The notes: generated by a model not told the origin, from the sequence alone. A stretch of 64,000 nucleotides of DNA from Sporomusa acidovorans (GCF_900101845.1 NZ_FNAM01000001.1:248001-312000), one strand, 5' to 3'; shown: positions 44,839 to 54,879, numbered from the stretch's first letter. Translations and numbers: made by a program.

Positions 44839-45495
44839 CTATATTTTGGGAGCTTGTGGCTCTCTCATCATTTCCTGCGTGATCCGCGCTGCCCGTGCAG
44901 AGTCAAACTTAGCTAAAATTTTTGATACTTGCTCTTCTTCCATTTTTCCTAGTATCGAAATAACTGTTGGATCATCCAAGTCGCCCATAATTGTTACAGC
45001 CTCTTCCGGTTTCATCCCGCCATACAATCGCGCTAATTTAGAAATACGTTTGGCTTCTTCTTTTTGCTTAATTTTAGTCTGTTGCTCCAATTCTTCTTTT
45101 GTAATAACATTAGGAGTTGACGGCAAAGGATTCGACTGAAGGCTGCCTGCTGGCTGCTGGGCCATAGTGGAACTATTAGGCATATTAGCCTGACCGTTAG
45201 TGGTATCCTCATCTAATTCTACTGGTTCAAAGTTTGTTTTCGGAAAAAATCGGTTAACTACCGGGTATTGAGCCAAATTAACACCGTGTGTCAGTTGCTC
45301 CACATTAATCATTTTCAAATATATTCCGGCAGCAAAGCCAATCACTATTAAAATACACAAAGCGACTATCACTGATAATATTTTAAAAATCCTATTAAAC
45401 TTTGATTTGGGTGCTTCCGGTTCTTGCGTAGTCTGTGGAGCTACCGCAGCCGGTTTTGTTGGTTTGTTGGCAGTAGTTTTGGTTTTTTCAGCCAT
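44839..45495 (-). CDS. MotE-like flagellar chaperone (YlxF position, MgtE N-terminal-type domain)
   Basis: A 218-residue protein with a disordered Pro/Lys/Thr-rich start (1-30), one membrane segment (about 38-60, ILSVIVALCILIVIGFAAGIYL), a linker with a predicted helix (about 140-160), and a C-terminal MgtE_N-like domain (about 162-210, RLYGGMKPEEAVTIMGDLDDP). This is the layout of MotE/YlxF proteins, which in other bacteria act in motor assembly. It lies between the transglycosylase and fliK, as ylxF in Bacillus. Confidence 0.85.
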   Translation of the reverse strand: MAEKTKTTANKPTKPAAVAPQTTQEPEAPKSKFNRIFKILSVIVALCILIVIGFAAGIYLKMINVEQLTHGVNLAQYPVVNRFFPKTNFEPVELDEDTTNGQANMPNSSTMAQQPAGSLQSNPLPSTPNVITKEELEQQTKIKQKEEAKRISKLARLYGGMKPEEAVTIMGDLDDPTVISILGKMEEEQVSKILAKFDSARAARITQEMMREPQAPKI

Positions 45496-45513
45496 AATTA
45501 ACTATAGACTCCT

Positions 45514-46068
45514 CTACTTAGCCAAAGACAAAACTTTGGCTACATAGTCACGTGTTTCACTATATGGCGGAACACCATTATAGTTTTTTACTGCTTGAGG
45601 CCCGGCGTTATAAGCAGCAACCGCTTTAGCAACATCGCCGCCGAAAGTAGTCAGCATCTGTTTCAAATAATGAACACCGCCATCAATATTCTCACGCGGA
45701 TCGTTAATATTATGTACTCCAAGGGAGCGGGCAGTCTCTGGCATTAGTTGCATAACCCCCACTGCCCCTACGGGTGAGACGGCGTCCTGAGACAGCCCAG
45801 ATTCCGTTTCCGCTATAGCCATTGCCAATTTGGGATCTACACCATATTTAGCGGCAGCGACATGGATCATCTTGGTAATATCCCCACCGTTGGTACTAAT
45901 AGAATTATTACTGGTTGTTATGTTATTTACCATTGTTGATTGTTGATTATTCGCCTGAGAAAGCGCGGCAGCAAAATTATTGGCGGATTGGGTTTGCGGG
46001 ACTGTTGGCGTAAAGCGTTGCTCGATTTCGGCAATTCGTTGAACCACCTGATTGATACTGGATAACAT
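45514..46068 (-). CDS. Lytic transglycosylase (SLT domain) of the flagellar cluster
   Basis: A peptidoglycan-cleaving enzyme likely to open the wall for the rod. The C-terminal SLT domain (about residues 78-184) has the catalytic Glu in IAETESGLSQDAVSPVGAVG followed by MQLMPETARSLG and AYNAGPQAVKNY. The first 77 residues are a coiled coil and a Gln/Asn/Ser-rich linker with no clear signal peptide, so it may be exported by the flagellar system. The ATG at 46068 is 1 base after the fliJ stop. Confidence 0.9.
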   Translation of the reverse strand: MLSSINQVVQRIAEIEQRFTPTVPQTQSANNFAAALSQANNQQSTMVNNITTSNNSISTNGGDITKMIHVAAAKYGVDPKLAMAIAETESGLSQDAVSPVGAVGVMQLMPETARSLGVHNINDPRENIDGGVHYLKQMLTTFGGDVAKAVAAYNAGPQAVKNYNGVPPYSETRDYVAKVLSLAK

Positions 46069-46069
46069 G

Positions 46070-46525
46070 TTATTCACTCTCCTTGTTACGCATAAAAGCC
46101 TGCGTTCCAAGCTCATCTAGAATTTTTTGTTCCTCTTGCAATAATTCAATATTGTACTGCTCTAAGCGTTTTTTACGTAAATTATCGACAAGTTTTCGCT
46201 GCTTAACAGCTGCTTCCAACACATTCAGGCACTCTTGCCGATAAGTTTCCGCTTTAGCTACCTGCTCATGCTGCTTAGTAATATCTCCCTTAAGTTTATC
46301 GATATAATAATGAAAAGTCTTAAGAATTTCAATGGTTGGAGAACCGTCATTCTGTTCTTTACTAAGCAAATGCAAACTGGAAATTAACTTATTTTGAAAT
46401 TGAGTTAATAATTCCTTTTCCTTATATAAGCGAATATTGGCTTCCGCCATCTTAATCTGCGCTTGCTCTTCTTCCATCTTTCGGAACTTTAGTAGTGTCT
46501 CTAGGCGAAACCGGAATTTCTTCAT
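46070..46525 (-). CDS. fliJ: Flagellar export chaperone FliJ
   Basis: A 151-residue, almost wholly helical coiled-coil protein beginning MKKFRFRLETLLKFRKMEEEQ, the FliJ signature. It binds FlhA and FliI and guides export substrates. It follows fliI by 19 bases and overlaps none. Confidence 0.93.
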   Translation of the reverse strand: MKKFRFRLETLLKFRKMEEEQAQIKMAEANIRLYKEKELLTQFQNKLISSLHLLSKEQNDGSPTIEILKTFHYYIDKLKGDITKQHEQVAKAETYRQECLNVLEAAVKQRKLVDNLRKKRLEQYNIELLQEEQKILDELGTQAFMRNKESE

Positions 46526-46544
46526 TTTCTACTTTCCTCTTATT

Positions 46545-47861
46545 TCAGGCCACAAGCACTTTAAGTCGCTCAATCGTTTCAGTTATCGGTGTGTTTTCGT
46601 TTACGTCTTGCTGCAAGAAACTTTTTATCTGATCAATAGCAGCAACAGCACGATCAATATTAGCATTACTTCCCTGAGCATATGCTCCAATATTGATTAA
46701 ATCTTCCGCTTCATGATATGTTGCAAGCAAAGCACGAAGTTGCTGCGCGCATTGTCGATGCTCCTTATCAATAATCTCTGTCATAACTCTGCTAACACTG
46801 TTCAGAACATCAATGGCTGGATAATGATTTAAAGCTGCCAAATTCCGTGATAACACAATATGACCATCCAAAATACTGCGTACCGCATCGGCGATTGGCT
46901 CATTCATATCATCGCCATCAACAAGCACGGTATAGATCCCTGTAATAGAACCGCGATCGCCAGTACCTGAACGTTCCAATAATTTAGGCAACATAGCAAA
47001 TACGGATGGGGTATACCCTCTGGTAGCAGGCGGTTCACCCACTGTTAACCCTACTTCTCGCTGAGCCATGGCAAACCGGGTTACGGAATCCATCATTAAC
47101 ATAACATCCAGACCCTGATCGCGAAAATATTCAGCAATCGCAGTAGCCGTCATCGCTCCCTTAATTCTTACAAGGGCAGGCTGGTCAGAAGTTGCTACAA
47201 CGACTACCGAACGCTTAAGTCCCTCTTCTCCCAAATCACGTTCAATAAACTCCCGCACTTCCCGGCCGCGCTCGCCAATAAGCGCAATGACGCTAATATC
47301 GGCCTCCGTATTACGAGCTATCATGCCTAACAGCGTACTTTTGCCAACGCCGCTGCCAGCCATAATACCTACCCGCTGTCCCCGTCCCATTGTTAACAGG
47401 CTGTCAATAGCTCGCACACCTACCCCCAGCTTGTCTTCAATGCGGCGGCGAGTTAAAGGTGGTGGCGGCGTAGAATTTAACGGATATTGAATATCAGTTA
47501 TCAATGGGCCTTTATCATCAATGGGATTGCCAAGCCCATCTAAAATGCGTCCCAGTAATTGACGTCCCACATTTACTCGTAGCATCCGATGTGCTGACAC
47601 GACTTCACAACCCGGGCCAATACCCTGAAGATCACCAACAGGCATGAGTAAAATACGATTTTCTCTAAATCCTACAACTTCAGCGGGAATAGGTTCACCT
47701 TTTCTATGCGGATAAACATAGCATAGCTCTCCCAAATTAACATTGGGACCTTGTGACTCCATGACCAATCCAATTATTTGCGTGATTTTTCCATTAATTT
47801 TCATGTTGTCACAATTAGCTATTGCTGATAAATAAGGAGAAGCATCAAAAAACTTACTCAT
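46545..47861 (-). CDS. fliI: Flagellum-specific ATPase FliI
   Basis: ATPase of the flagellar export apparatus, F1-beta-like. The Walker A AGSGVGKST lies at residues 168-176, the Walker B/DMSVTRFAMAQREVGL-type segment at LMMDSVTRFAMAQREVGL, and the C-terminal domain ends normally at 438 residues. The start ATG overlaps the fliH stop by 4 bases. Confidence 0.97.
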   Translation of the reverse strand: MSKFFDASPYLSAIANCDNMKINGKITQIIGLVMESQGPNVNLGELCYVYPHRKGEPIPAEVVGFRENRILLMPVGDLQGIGPGCEVVSAHRMLRVNVGRQLLGRILDGLGNPIDDKGPLITDIQYPLNSTPPPPLTRRRIEDKLGVGVRAIDSLLTMGRGQRVGIMAGSGVGKSTLLGMIARNTEADISVIALIGERGREVREFIERDLGEEGLKRSVVVVATSDQPALVRIKGAMTATAIAEYFRDQGLDVMLMMDSVTRFAMAQREVGLTVGEPPATRGYTPSVFAMLPKLLERSGTGDRGSITGIYTVLVDGDDMNEPIADAVRSILDGHIVLSRNLAALNHYPAIDVLNSVSRVMTEIIDKEHRQCAQQLRALLATYHEAEDLINIGAYAQGSNANIDRAVAAIDQIKSFLQQDVNENTPITETIERLKVLVA

Positions 47862-48625
47862 GGCAACACTTCCTGAATTGCCTTATAAACTAACTCTAGT
47901 TTAGTATCTAATCTAGCATCTACAGTACCTAGCGCAGTTTCTATCACACAACCGCCTGTAGAAACAGTATGATCAGCGGTCACACTGATTGCATTTTCCC
48001 GTCCAACCATTAGTTGTAAATCACGTTTGGCCATTAATACCATTTCATAGTCTTCAGAATTCACTCTGATCGTTATCTGATTTTGATCGGTTACTTTGCT
48101 CAAAGCTTCCTTAACAATTGGTAGTATGGTAGTTGGGTTATCTTCTACTTCCCTTGCCAATATCTTACTTGCTACAGTAAGCGCAATCTCAACAATCTGA
48201 CGCTCAGCGTCAACGAACATTTGAGCAATCTCTTGGTCGGCAGTTTTAACTAGCTGCTGCGCCTTTTCAATTGAGGATTGCACAGCCTGCTGCATTTCAG
48301 CCTGCGCAGCATCTTTTCCTTGATTATATCCTTCCTGATAACCTTGTTCATGGCCCTCATGCAAGCCTTGGAAATGGGCTTCTTCATAGGCGTGCTGCGT
48401 AATTTCTTTGACTTTGTTTTCAGCGTCAGTCACACATTGTGCCGCCGTTGTCTCAGCTTTAGCCATAATAGCCTTAGCCTCGCTACGGATAGCTTCTAAA
48501 TCTATATCTGGCATGGCAGGCGCTTTGGCTTGTTCCTGTTCAGGTTCAGGCACAGATAATGGCCGGTGTTTAATAATAAACGGTGAATTTTTTTCAAAAA
48601 GCACACTTTTTATAATACTAGACAA
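47858..48625 (-). CDS. fliH: Flagellar assembly protein FliH
   Basis: Negative regulator and anchor of FliI. A Pro/Glu-rich N-terminus, a long helix with Ala/Glu/Gln repeats (about 45-130, including HEQGYQEGYNQGKDAAQAEM with GxxxG-like spacing) and a C-terminal globular part (about 140-255) are typical. The start is TTG at 48625 with GGAG 9 bases upstream, overlapping fliG by 8 bases. 255 residues. Confidence 0.94.
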   Translation of the reverse strand: MSSIIKSVLFEKNSPFIIKHRPLSVPEPEQEQAKAPAMPDIDLEAIRSEAKAIMAKAETTAAQCVTDAENKVKEITQHAYEEAHFQGLHEGHEQGYQEGYNQGKDAAQAEMQQAVQSSIEKAQQLVKTADQEIAQMFVDAERQIVEIALTVASKILAREVEDNPTTILPIVKEALSKVTDQNQITIRVNSEDYEMVLMAKRDLQLMVGRENAISVTADHTVSTGGCVIETALGTVDARLDTKLELVYKAIQEVLP

Positions 48626-49628
48626 TTATTTCGTCTCCTTTACCACGCGAAACAACAATTTCGCCTGATTCTTCGAGACGACGAATATTATTTACAATTT
48701 TTTGCTGGGCCTCTTCAACATCTCTTATACGTACAGGTCCCATGTATTCGATTTCTTCGCGCAGCATTTCGGCAGCACGTTTGGAAACATTCTTATAGAC
48801 CTTATTGGCAACTTCACTTGATGTTGCTTTGAGTGCCAACGCCAAATCTTTGTTATCGATTTCCCTAAGCACAAGTTGTAGCGATCTGTCGTCCAAGAGG
48901 ACAATATCCTCGAAAACAAACATTTTCTTTTTAATTTCTTCCGCGAGCTCCGGATTTTGCACTTCCATATTTTCAATAATCGTTCTTTCGGTAGTTCGGT
49001 CAACACGGTTAAGAATTTCAACAATGGAATCTACACCACCAGCAGCCGTAAAATCTTGCGTTACTAGTGACGATAATTTGCGCTCAAGTATTCTCTCTAC
49101 ATCACGAATTACATCTGGCGAAGTTCGGTCCATTGTAGCAATTCGCCGTGCAACATCTACCTGACGCTCCGGTGGTAACGCCGAAACAATGGCCGCTGAT
49201 TGCTCAGGTTGAAGATAGGCCATAATCAAAGCAATCGTTTGAGGATGTTCATTTTGGATAAAGTTCAACAATTGACTTGGATCCGTCTTCCTGGCAAAGT
49301 CAAATGGACGAATTTGCAAACTAGTAGTTAAACGATTAATTATCGAGACAGCCTTATCAGAACCTAAGGCTTTTTCTAACACTTCGCGGGCATAATCCAA
49401 GCCACCACTAGAAATATATTCTTTTGCTAAACACATCTGGTGAAATTCATTTAATACTTTATCTTTCTGTTCTTGCGTCAATTTACGTTGATTAGCAATC
49501 TCCAGTGTCAACTTTTCTATTTCGTCTTCCCGCATGTGTTTTAATACTTGAGCTGATATGTCAGGCCCTAAAGCAATTAATAAGATGGCTGCTTTTTGCT
49601 TGCCTGTCACTTCATTCGACTGGTACAT
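48618..49628 (-). CDS. fliG: Flagellar motor switch protein FliG
   Basis: Torque-generating component of the C ring, linking FliF to FliM. The 336 residues include the N domain (TGKQKAAILLIALGPDISAQVLKHM), the EHPQTIALIMAYL motif of the middle domain, and the C-terminal stator-interacting domain with conserved charged residues (about 280-310, RDVEEAQQKIVNNIRRLEE). It lies 18 bases after fliF. Confidence 0.97.
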   Translation of the reverse strand: MYQSNEVTGKQKAAILLIALGPDISAQVLKHMREDEIEKLTLEIANQRKLTQEQKDKVLNEFHQMCLAKEYISSGGLDYAREVLEKALGSDKAVSIINRLTTSLQIRPFDFARKTDPSQLLNFIQNEHPQTIALIMAYLQPEQSAAIVSALPPERQVDVARRIATMDRTSPDVIRDVERILERKLSSLVTQDFTAAGGVDSIVEILNRVDRTTERTIIENMEVQNPELAEEIKKKMFVFEDIVLLDDRSLQLVLREIDNKDLALALKATSSEVANKVYKNVSKRAAEMLREEIEYMGPVRIRDVEEAQQKIVNNIRRLEESGEIVVSRGKGDEIIV

Positions 49629-49645
49629 AGCCTAGGTGCCTCCCG

Positions 49646-51202
49646 TCATTCTTCTGCTAACCAAACCTTCAGAATCTGGGCCACATCTTCAGGGCGTGAT
49701 TTGGCAAATTTTTCGACTAAATCTCTTTGTTCGATCCGTTCTTTTTCTTGAGCGTCCACCTCTTCCTGAACAGCGGCTGCTACCTCAGCCACAGGTTGCG
49801 CCTCAAGCGAAAGAGCTTCCATTAATGCCGCTTCCTCTTCTTCACGACGGCGGGCATACCGTCTATACAGATAATATAAGATTGCGCCAATGAGAAGGAC
49901 AGCAAGTCCAACTTTCAGCATAAATGCCTGTTGTTGCTGCTTAGCATATGCTTCTTCTTCCTGGCGTTGCCTATCAGCCTGTTCTGTGCTGAATTGTATT
50001 GGTTCGACGGCAATTGTGTCGCCACGAGTCTGATTAAACCCGATGGCCGACGCCACTGTCCTTGTTAAACTATCTTGCTGCGCTCTGGGTATGGCCGCAT
50101 CAACAAGCACCGCTACCGTTAATCGTCTTATGGATCCAGGAGTACTTATAACCTTTTCTTTTGTTTCATTAATTTCATAATTACGGGTTGCCTCTTTTTT
50201 CTCATAATTAGACTGCGAATTATTATTAGTAACATAACCTGGAATGTTCGACGTTGTTCCTGGAACGCCACCAGGAGCGGCGGCAGAATTTCCCTGATAA
50301 GTTTCGTTGATTTCCTGTGAACTGCGAATAATTCCTTTATCATCAACAACAGGTTCAAATGTTTGACGATCAAGAGTACGCTGATCGAAATTAAGTTCAA
50401 CGTTAACCCTGGCAGCAGCCTTGCCCAAACCTAGAGTTTGATCAAGCAGTGATTGTATGTTTTTCTGCAGATCTTCCTGTACTTTTTTTGTCATTTCAAA
50501 CTGAGTTAACGCTACAGTACCGGCCATAGGGGGTGTTTCGGATTGATCATTTAATACCCGCGCAAAATTATCGACAACAGTAATATTTTCAGGCTTTAAC
50601 CCTTGAACACTGTGGGCAACTAAATTAACAATGCCTTTAACCTGCTGCTGAGTCAACTCTGCCTGGGGTTTGAGTTTAAGCATAATAGAAGCCGTAGCCG
50701 GCTTCTCTGTCTTTTTATAGAGACTATCCTCGGACATAACAATATGAACTCTAGCCTTTTCTACTTCTCCCATTTGTTCAATTGTTCGCGTCAGTTCTCC
50801 TTGAACAGCTTGTAAAAGTTGCACTTTATTTTGAAATTCTGTTGTGCCGAATTTATTCTGTTCAAATATTTCAAACCCTTTATTTCCTCTTGGCAATCCC
50901 TGACTAGCTAATTCCAGCCTAAGCTTATGGACATCTTTGGATGGAACTAAAATGACAGTACCGTTACTGCCGGTTTGAACTTCATAGGGTACCTTCATTT
51001 CTTTTAATTTTGCAGTAACTTTGCCTGCATCTTCGGCTTCAAGAGTAGTAAACAAGGGTACATTGTCGGGGCGGCTGCCCCACCAATAACTCCACGCTAA
51101 AATAGCAATAAATAAAACTGCGGCCGTACCAAAAATAGCGTACCTTTGTTTATTGTTTAACTTTTGCCAAAGGCGCAGACACTGTTCTTTCAAGTCAGCC
51201 AT
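49646..51202 (-). CDS. fliF: Flagellar MS-ring protein FliF
   Basis: Forms the MS ring in the membrane. Membrane segments lie at about 22-42 and 425-445, flanking periplasmic ring-building motifs (PRGNKGFEIFEQNKFGTTEFQN, VEKARVHIVMSEDSLY). The cytosolic C-terminal FliG-binding helix (VEKFAKSRPEDVAQILKVWLAEE) is complete. 518 residues, normal. Confidence 0.97.
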   Translation of the reverse strand: MADLKEQCLRLWQKLNNKQRYAIFGTAAVLFIAILAWSYWWGSRPDNVPLFTTLEAEDAGKVTAKLKEMKVPYEVQTGSNGTVILVPSKDVHKLRLELASQGLPRGNKGFEIFEQNKFGTTEFQNKVQLLQAVQGELTRTIEQMGEVEKARVHIVMSEDSLYKKTEKPATASIMLKLKPQAELTQQQVKGIVNLVAHSVQGLKPENITVVDNFARVLNDQSETPPMAGTVALTQFEMTKKVQEDLQKNIQSLLDQTLGLGKAAARVNVELNFDQRTLDRQTFEPVVDDKGIIRSSQEINETYQGNSAAAPGGVPGTTSNIPGYVTNNNSQSNYEKKEATRNYEINETKEKVISTPGSIRRLTVAVLVDAAIPRAQQDSLTRTVASAIGFNQTRGDTIAVEPIQFSTEQADRQRQEEEAYAKQQQQAFMLKVGLAVLLIGAILYYLYRRYARRREEEEAALMEALSLEAQPVAEVAAAVQEEVDAQEKERIEQRDLVEKFAKSRPEDVAQILKVWLAEE

Positions 51203-51289
51203 GTCTCCACCCTTTCAATTAAGGAAAAGTAACATCTAGTAACTTACCATTATATTATTTCTATTACCTAATCATATTTCAAACAAACA

Positions 51290-51589
51290 TTAAACCTGCA
51301 TTCTCATAACTTCCTGATATGCATCGACAACCTTATTACGAACTTGCATTGTAAGTTGTAAAGCCACTGTTGCTTTTTCGGCTGCTATCGTAACCTCAGA
51401 AATATCTTGAATTCTACCTGCCGCTAAGTTTAGTGACGCCTGCTTTGCATCATTTTGTAATTGATTTACATTGCTTAATGCTTCACTTAAAAACTCGCCA
51501 AAAGTTTTTTCCGGTTGTTTAATGATATTAGATGTTTCAATCAGTTTGTCACCTGTAATAGGTGCAAGCTTTAAAGCTTCAATCCGCAT
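51290..51589 (-). CDS. fliE: Flagellar hook-basal body protein FliE
   Basis: Connects MS ring and rod. The 99 residues contain the family segment KTFGEFLSEALSNVNQLQND and the C-terminal KATVALQLTMQVRNKVVDAYQEVMRMQV. It follows flgC by 9 bases; 87 bases separate it from fliF, a gap in which I see no hairpin or strong promoter. Confidence 0.96.
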   Translation of the reverse strand: MRIEALKLAPITGDKLIETSNIIKQPEKTFGEFLSEALSNVNQLQNDAKQASLNLAAGRIQDISEVTIAAEKATVALQLTMQVRNKVVDAYQEVMRMQV

Positions 51590-51598
51590 TTATTCCTC

Positions 51599-52033
51599 CT
51601 ATTTCCCTATTTCTAAGGCTTTCATGGCCATACTCTTGGCTGCATTCGCAGCAGTTACGTTGGCCTCATAAGCTCTAGATGCAGTAATCATATCAACCAT
51701 CTCACTAACAATACTGATATTCGGCATTTCTACATAACCATCTCTATTTGCATCCGGATGATTAGGATCATACATTAATTTTGGTGGTGCATTATCCTTA
51801 GTAATACCGGTTACCCGAACCCCCGCTCCCGTATCTATTTGCTGAGACAGCATTTGCGCAAAAGAAGCCTGTCCGGACCGCGGCTCAAATACCACCATTT
51901 GACGACGATAAGGACCACCTTCGGCAGTACGGGTAGTATTTGCATTTGCAATATTATTAGATATGACATCCATTCTCAGTCTTTCGGCCGTCATACCGGA
52001 AGCGGAAGCATCAATGGCCTGAAATAATCCCAT
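51599..52033 (-). CDS. flgC: Flagellar proximal rod protein FlgC
   Basis: A 144-residue rod protein with the N-terminal flagellar rod motif GLFQAIDASASGMTAERLRMDVISNNIANANTTRT and a C-terminal helix MVDMITASRAYEANVTAANAAKSM. It lies 5 bases after flgB. Confidence 0.97.
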   Translation of the reverse strand: MGLFQAIDASASGMTAERLRMDVISNNIANANTTRTAEGGPYRRQMVVFEPRSGQASFAQMLSQQIDTGAGVRVTGITKDNAPPKLMYDPNHPDANRDGYVEMPNISIVSEMVDMITASRAYEANVTAANAAKSMAMKALEIGK

Positions 52034-52038
52034 AATCG

Positions 52039-52467
52039 TTATTTACCTCCATTAATTACCGATTTAAGATTGGAATAATACTTACTAATCTGATCGGCAA
52101 CCGCATTATAGTAGATTGAGTTTTTTGCCATTCCTGCCATTTCACTATCAATATCTACATTGTTATCATCACTGCGAAAAGAAGTAGTGGTAATTGTATT
52201 AACTTCAGGTTCAATATGTAAACCGGAGGTCTGGTTTGGTATTGGCAAATGACGTTCATTAGTTCTAGCCAGTAATGTGGCTTTGGATGAATTTTGTGCA
52301 TCCATAGCCGCAGCTAACTGATTCTCAAAACTTACTTCGCTTTTTTTAAACTTAGGTGTATTTACATTGGCAATATTATTACTAATTACTTTATGTCGAA
52401 GCGAGGCGGCGCTCAACGCTTTTTCCAGTATCGAAACCTGTGTTGACTGTAAGAGCGAATTAAGCAT
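52039..52467 (-). CDS. flgB: Flagellar proximal rod protein FlgB
   Basis: First gene of the fla/che cluster, 142 residues. The rod motif LEKALSAASLRHKVISNNIANVNTPKFKKSEVSFE and the C-terminal IDSEMAGMAKNSIYYNAVADQISKYY are clear. AAGGAGG lies about 10 bases before the ATG. The 139 bases between it and the codY terminator must hold the operon promoter, though I find only weak candidates. Confidence 0.97.
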   Translation of the reverse strand: MLNSLLQSTQVSILEKALSAASLRHKVISNNIANVNTPKFKKSEVSFENQLAAAMDAQNSSKATLLARTNERHLPIPNQTSGLHIEPEVNTITTTSFRSDDNNVDIDSEMAGMAKNSIYYNAVADQISKYYSNLKSVINGGK

Positions 52468-52606
52468 TTCGCTGACCCTCCTTTAAAATTAATAAAATAC
52501 AACCCATAATAGCTGTATTATCTCTTTAATCTGACCCTATCCATATTTCTACATAATATATGAAAATCCTTTTAAAATTCCTTATAAATCGATTAAGTTC
52601 CTGTAA
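52468..52606 (-). promoter_or_regulatory. Upstream region of the fla/che cluster, promoter not resolved
   Basis: This AT-rich stretch must contain the start signals of the 32-kb cluster, since a strong terminator closes codY just upstream. I see GATAAT near 52513-52518 and TATATT/TATTAT near 52551-52557, but none has a good -35 box at 16-18 bases, and no clear sigma-D box is present. Bases 52565-52579 match the CodY-box consensus at 11 of 15 positions, which is weak in AT-rich DNA. Confidence 0.4.
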
Positions 52607-52641
52607 ATAAAAAAAATCCGGCTGCCATCTGCAGCCGGATT
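52607..52641 (-). terminator. Strong intrinsic terminator after codY
   Basis: AATCCGGCTGC and GCAGCCGGATT form a perfect 11-bp stem around a 5-base loop, followed on the minus strand by eight T. It starts 9 bases after the codY stop and separates the dprA-codY operon from the flagellar cluster. Confidence 0.93.
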
Positions 52642-52649
52642 TACGCCAA

Positions 52650-53426
52650 TTACTTCTTTAGTTTTTTCAATTCATCCAATAATCTTTCATTAAGTACTTT
52701 TATGTAGGTTCCTTTCATGCCAAGTGATTTAGATTCAATTACACCGGCACTCTCAAATTTACGCAATGCATTAACGATTACAGAGCGGGTAATACCAACT
52801 CGATCTGCAATTTTACTGGCAACCAACAATCCTTCATTACCTTCTAGTTCACTTAGTATGTGCATAACGGCTTCCAATTCCGAATAAGATAAAGTTCCCA
52901 AGGCGACCTGTACAGTAGCCTTTTTTCTCGCTTCTTCTTCAATTTTTTCACTGCGGTCTCTGAGCATTTCCATGCCAACAACCGTTGCTCCATATTCGGC
53001 CAAAACTAAATCATCATCAACAAATTCTGTACTAAACTTAGCTACAATTAATGTTCCTATCCGCTCGCCTACGCCATGGATAGGGACAATCGTAGTAAAT
53101 TTGTCATTAAATAAACAAGTAGTATCTGAACTAAAGCTACATAATCCGCCTTCCAATCGCAGATTGGGAGATGTCTGGTCAACTTTGCTCAACCAGGACA
53201 CATACCTTTCAGGGAAATGTCCCAATTTAATTACTTTATCTCTCATAAGGTCACACTCAAAATCATCAAGCAACGCATATCCCAATATGCTGCCATCTTT
53301 GCTAACAATATATACATTAGCAGCCATGACAGTACTGAGCACATTTGAGACTTCGCTGTATTCGACTTTTTCTGATTTCTGGAGAAGTTTGTTAATCGCA
53401 CGAGTGCGTTCTAACAATGATGACAT
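52650..53426 (-). CDS. codY: GTP- and branched-chain-amino-acid-sensing transcriptional regulator CodY
   Basis: Global repressor of stationary-phase and nutrient genes in Firmicutes. The N-terminal GAF domain (1-155) starts [13 protein letters not shown], and the C-terminal winged helix-turn-helix carries [20 protein letters not shown] and [16 protein letters not shown], nearly the same as in Bacillus. 258 residues. AGAAAGGTGG precedes the ATG. It ends the xerC-hslV-hslU-codY operon, the same order as in Bacillus, and lies directly upstream of the fla/che cluster, a known CodY target in B. subtilis. Confidence 0.97.
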   Translation of the reverse strand: MSSLLERTRAINKLLQKSEKVEYSEVSNVLSTVMAANVYIVSKDGSILGYALLDDFECDLMRDKVIKLGHFPERYVSWLSKVDQTSPNLRLEGGLCSFSSDTTCLFNDKFTTIVPIHGVGERIGTLIVAKFSTEFVDDDLVLAEYGATVVGMEMLRDRSEKIEEEARKKATVQVALGTLSYSELEAVMHILSELEGNEGLLVASKIADRVGITRSVIVNALRKFESAGVIESKSLGMKGTYIKVLNERLLDELKKLKK

Positions 53427-53460
53427 AATATTCCCACCTTTCTAATTTAAAGCAAAAAAT

Positions 53461-54861
53461 TTATAAAATGTAATGACTCAAATCTTGATTGACAACTATA
53501 TGATCTAATTTGGATTTTACATATTCGCGATCAATGGTAACCTGCCGGTCTGTAACATCTGGTGCATCAAACGCCAGATCCTCCAGCAATTTTTCCAAAA
53601 TTGTATGCAATCGCCGGGCGCCGATGTTTTCAGTTTGAATATTTACCTTACAGGCAATATCGGCTAACTCATCAATAGCGTCATCAGTAAATTTTACTTT
53701 TATACCTTCAGTTTCCAACAAGCTAATATATTGTTTAATAAGCGCATTAGCCGGTTCTGTAAGTATTTGCCGGAAATCATCTTTCGATAAGTTAGTAAGT
53801 TCAACCCTGATTGGGAAACGCCCTTGAAGTTCTGGTATTAAATCAGATGGCTTAGAAACATGAAAGGCACCTGCAGCTATAAATAAAATATGGTCTGTTT
53901 TAACCGGGCCATATTTGGTTACAACCGTAGACCCTTCAACGATAGGTAGAATATCCCGCTGCACACCCTCACGGGAAACATCAGGACCTGAATTATGACC
54001 TCTACCGGCAATCTTATCAATTTCATCCAGAAAAATAATACCATAATTTTCGGTTAAACTGACAGCCTGGGTAATAACTTCATCCATATCAATCAACTTT
54101 TGAGCTTCTTCTTGAGTAAAGATCTTGCGAGCATTAGCAACTGTTACTTTACGTTTTTTCTGTTTTTTGGGCAATAAATTTCCCAGCATATCTTGGATAT
54201 TCATACCCATTTCTTCAATTCCAGTGCCGGCAAACATCCCCATTACCGGCTGACCGCTATCTTCTACTGTAATTTCTAAAAGTTCATCTTCAAGTTCACC
54301 ATTTATCAGTCGTTTGCGCCACCACTCACGACCAGTATTTGTTGCCTGTGGCGCATCTGATTCTGGCGTTTTATCTTGATTGTCTGTCATAGAGCCTGCC
54401 CCGGAAAACAACATTTCAAATGGATTACGAGTGGATTCTTTTTTATTAGTAGGAACAAAATGATCAAGAATTCTTTCCTCGGCTAACTCCTTAGCTTTAT
54501 CATTAACTTCAAGTATTTTTTGTTGCTTAACCATGCGGATGGACGTTTCTACTAAATCGCGTACCATTGATTCAACATCACGTCCTACATAGCCAATCTC
54601 GGTAAATTTGGTTGCTTCAACTTTAGCAAAAGGTGCATTAACTAACTTAGCTAAACGGCGAGCAATTTCGGTTTTTCCAACGCCTGTAGGTCCAATCATT
54701 AGGATATTTTTAGGGATAATCTCTTCCTTAAGGTCTGCAGGCAACCGCTTACTACGCCAGCGGTTTCTAAGAGCCACAGCTACTGATTTTTTTGCCTGTT
54801 GTTGACCAATTATATATTTATTCAACTCATTAACTATTTCTCTTGGTGTAAGCTCTAGCAA
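53461..54861 (-). CDS. hslU: HslU (ClpY/CodX) ATPase of the HslVU protease
   Basis: AAA+ unfoldase that feeds the HslV protease. The N-terminal [21 protein letters not shown], Walker A GPTGVGKT (57-64), an intermediate I-domain (about 110-240), Walker [11 protein letters not shown], and a C-terminal end LSHYIL that docks into HslV are present. 466 residues. It follows hslV by 18 bases. Confidence 0.97.
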   Translation of the reverse strand: MLELTPREIVNELNKYIIGQQQAKKSVAVALRNRWRSKRLPADLKEEIIPKNILMIGPTGVGKTEIARRLAKLVNAPFAKVEATKFTEIGYVGRDVESMVRDLVETSIRMVKQQKILEVNDKAKELAEERILDHFVPTNKKESTRNPFEMLFSGAGSMTDNQDKTPESDAPQATNTGREWWRKRLINGELEDELLEITVEDSGQPVMGMFAGTGIEEMGMNIQDMLGNLLPKKQKKRKVTVANARKIFTQEEAQKLIDMDEVITQAVSLTENYGIIFLDEIDKIAGRGHNSGPDVSREGVQRDILPIVEGSTVVTKYGPVKTDHILFIAAGAFHVSKPSDLIPELQGRFPIRVELTNLSKDDFRQILTEPANALIKQYISLLETEGIKVKFTDDAIDELADIACKVNIQTENIGARRLHTILEKLLEDLAFDAPDVTDRQVTIDREYVKSKLDHIVVNQDLSHYIL

Positions 54862-54879
54862 AACTACCCCCCCTTTTTA

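Noticed and set aside
51203..51289. A promoter between fliE and fliF with TATAAT
   Set aside because: A TATAAT is present on the minus strand but no -35-like hexamer stands at 16-18 bases; AT-rich chance match.
52565..52579. CodY box listed as a binding-site feature
   Set aside because: Only 11 of 15 positions match in AT-rich DNA; chance matches of this quality are expected, so it is kept only as a weak hint.
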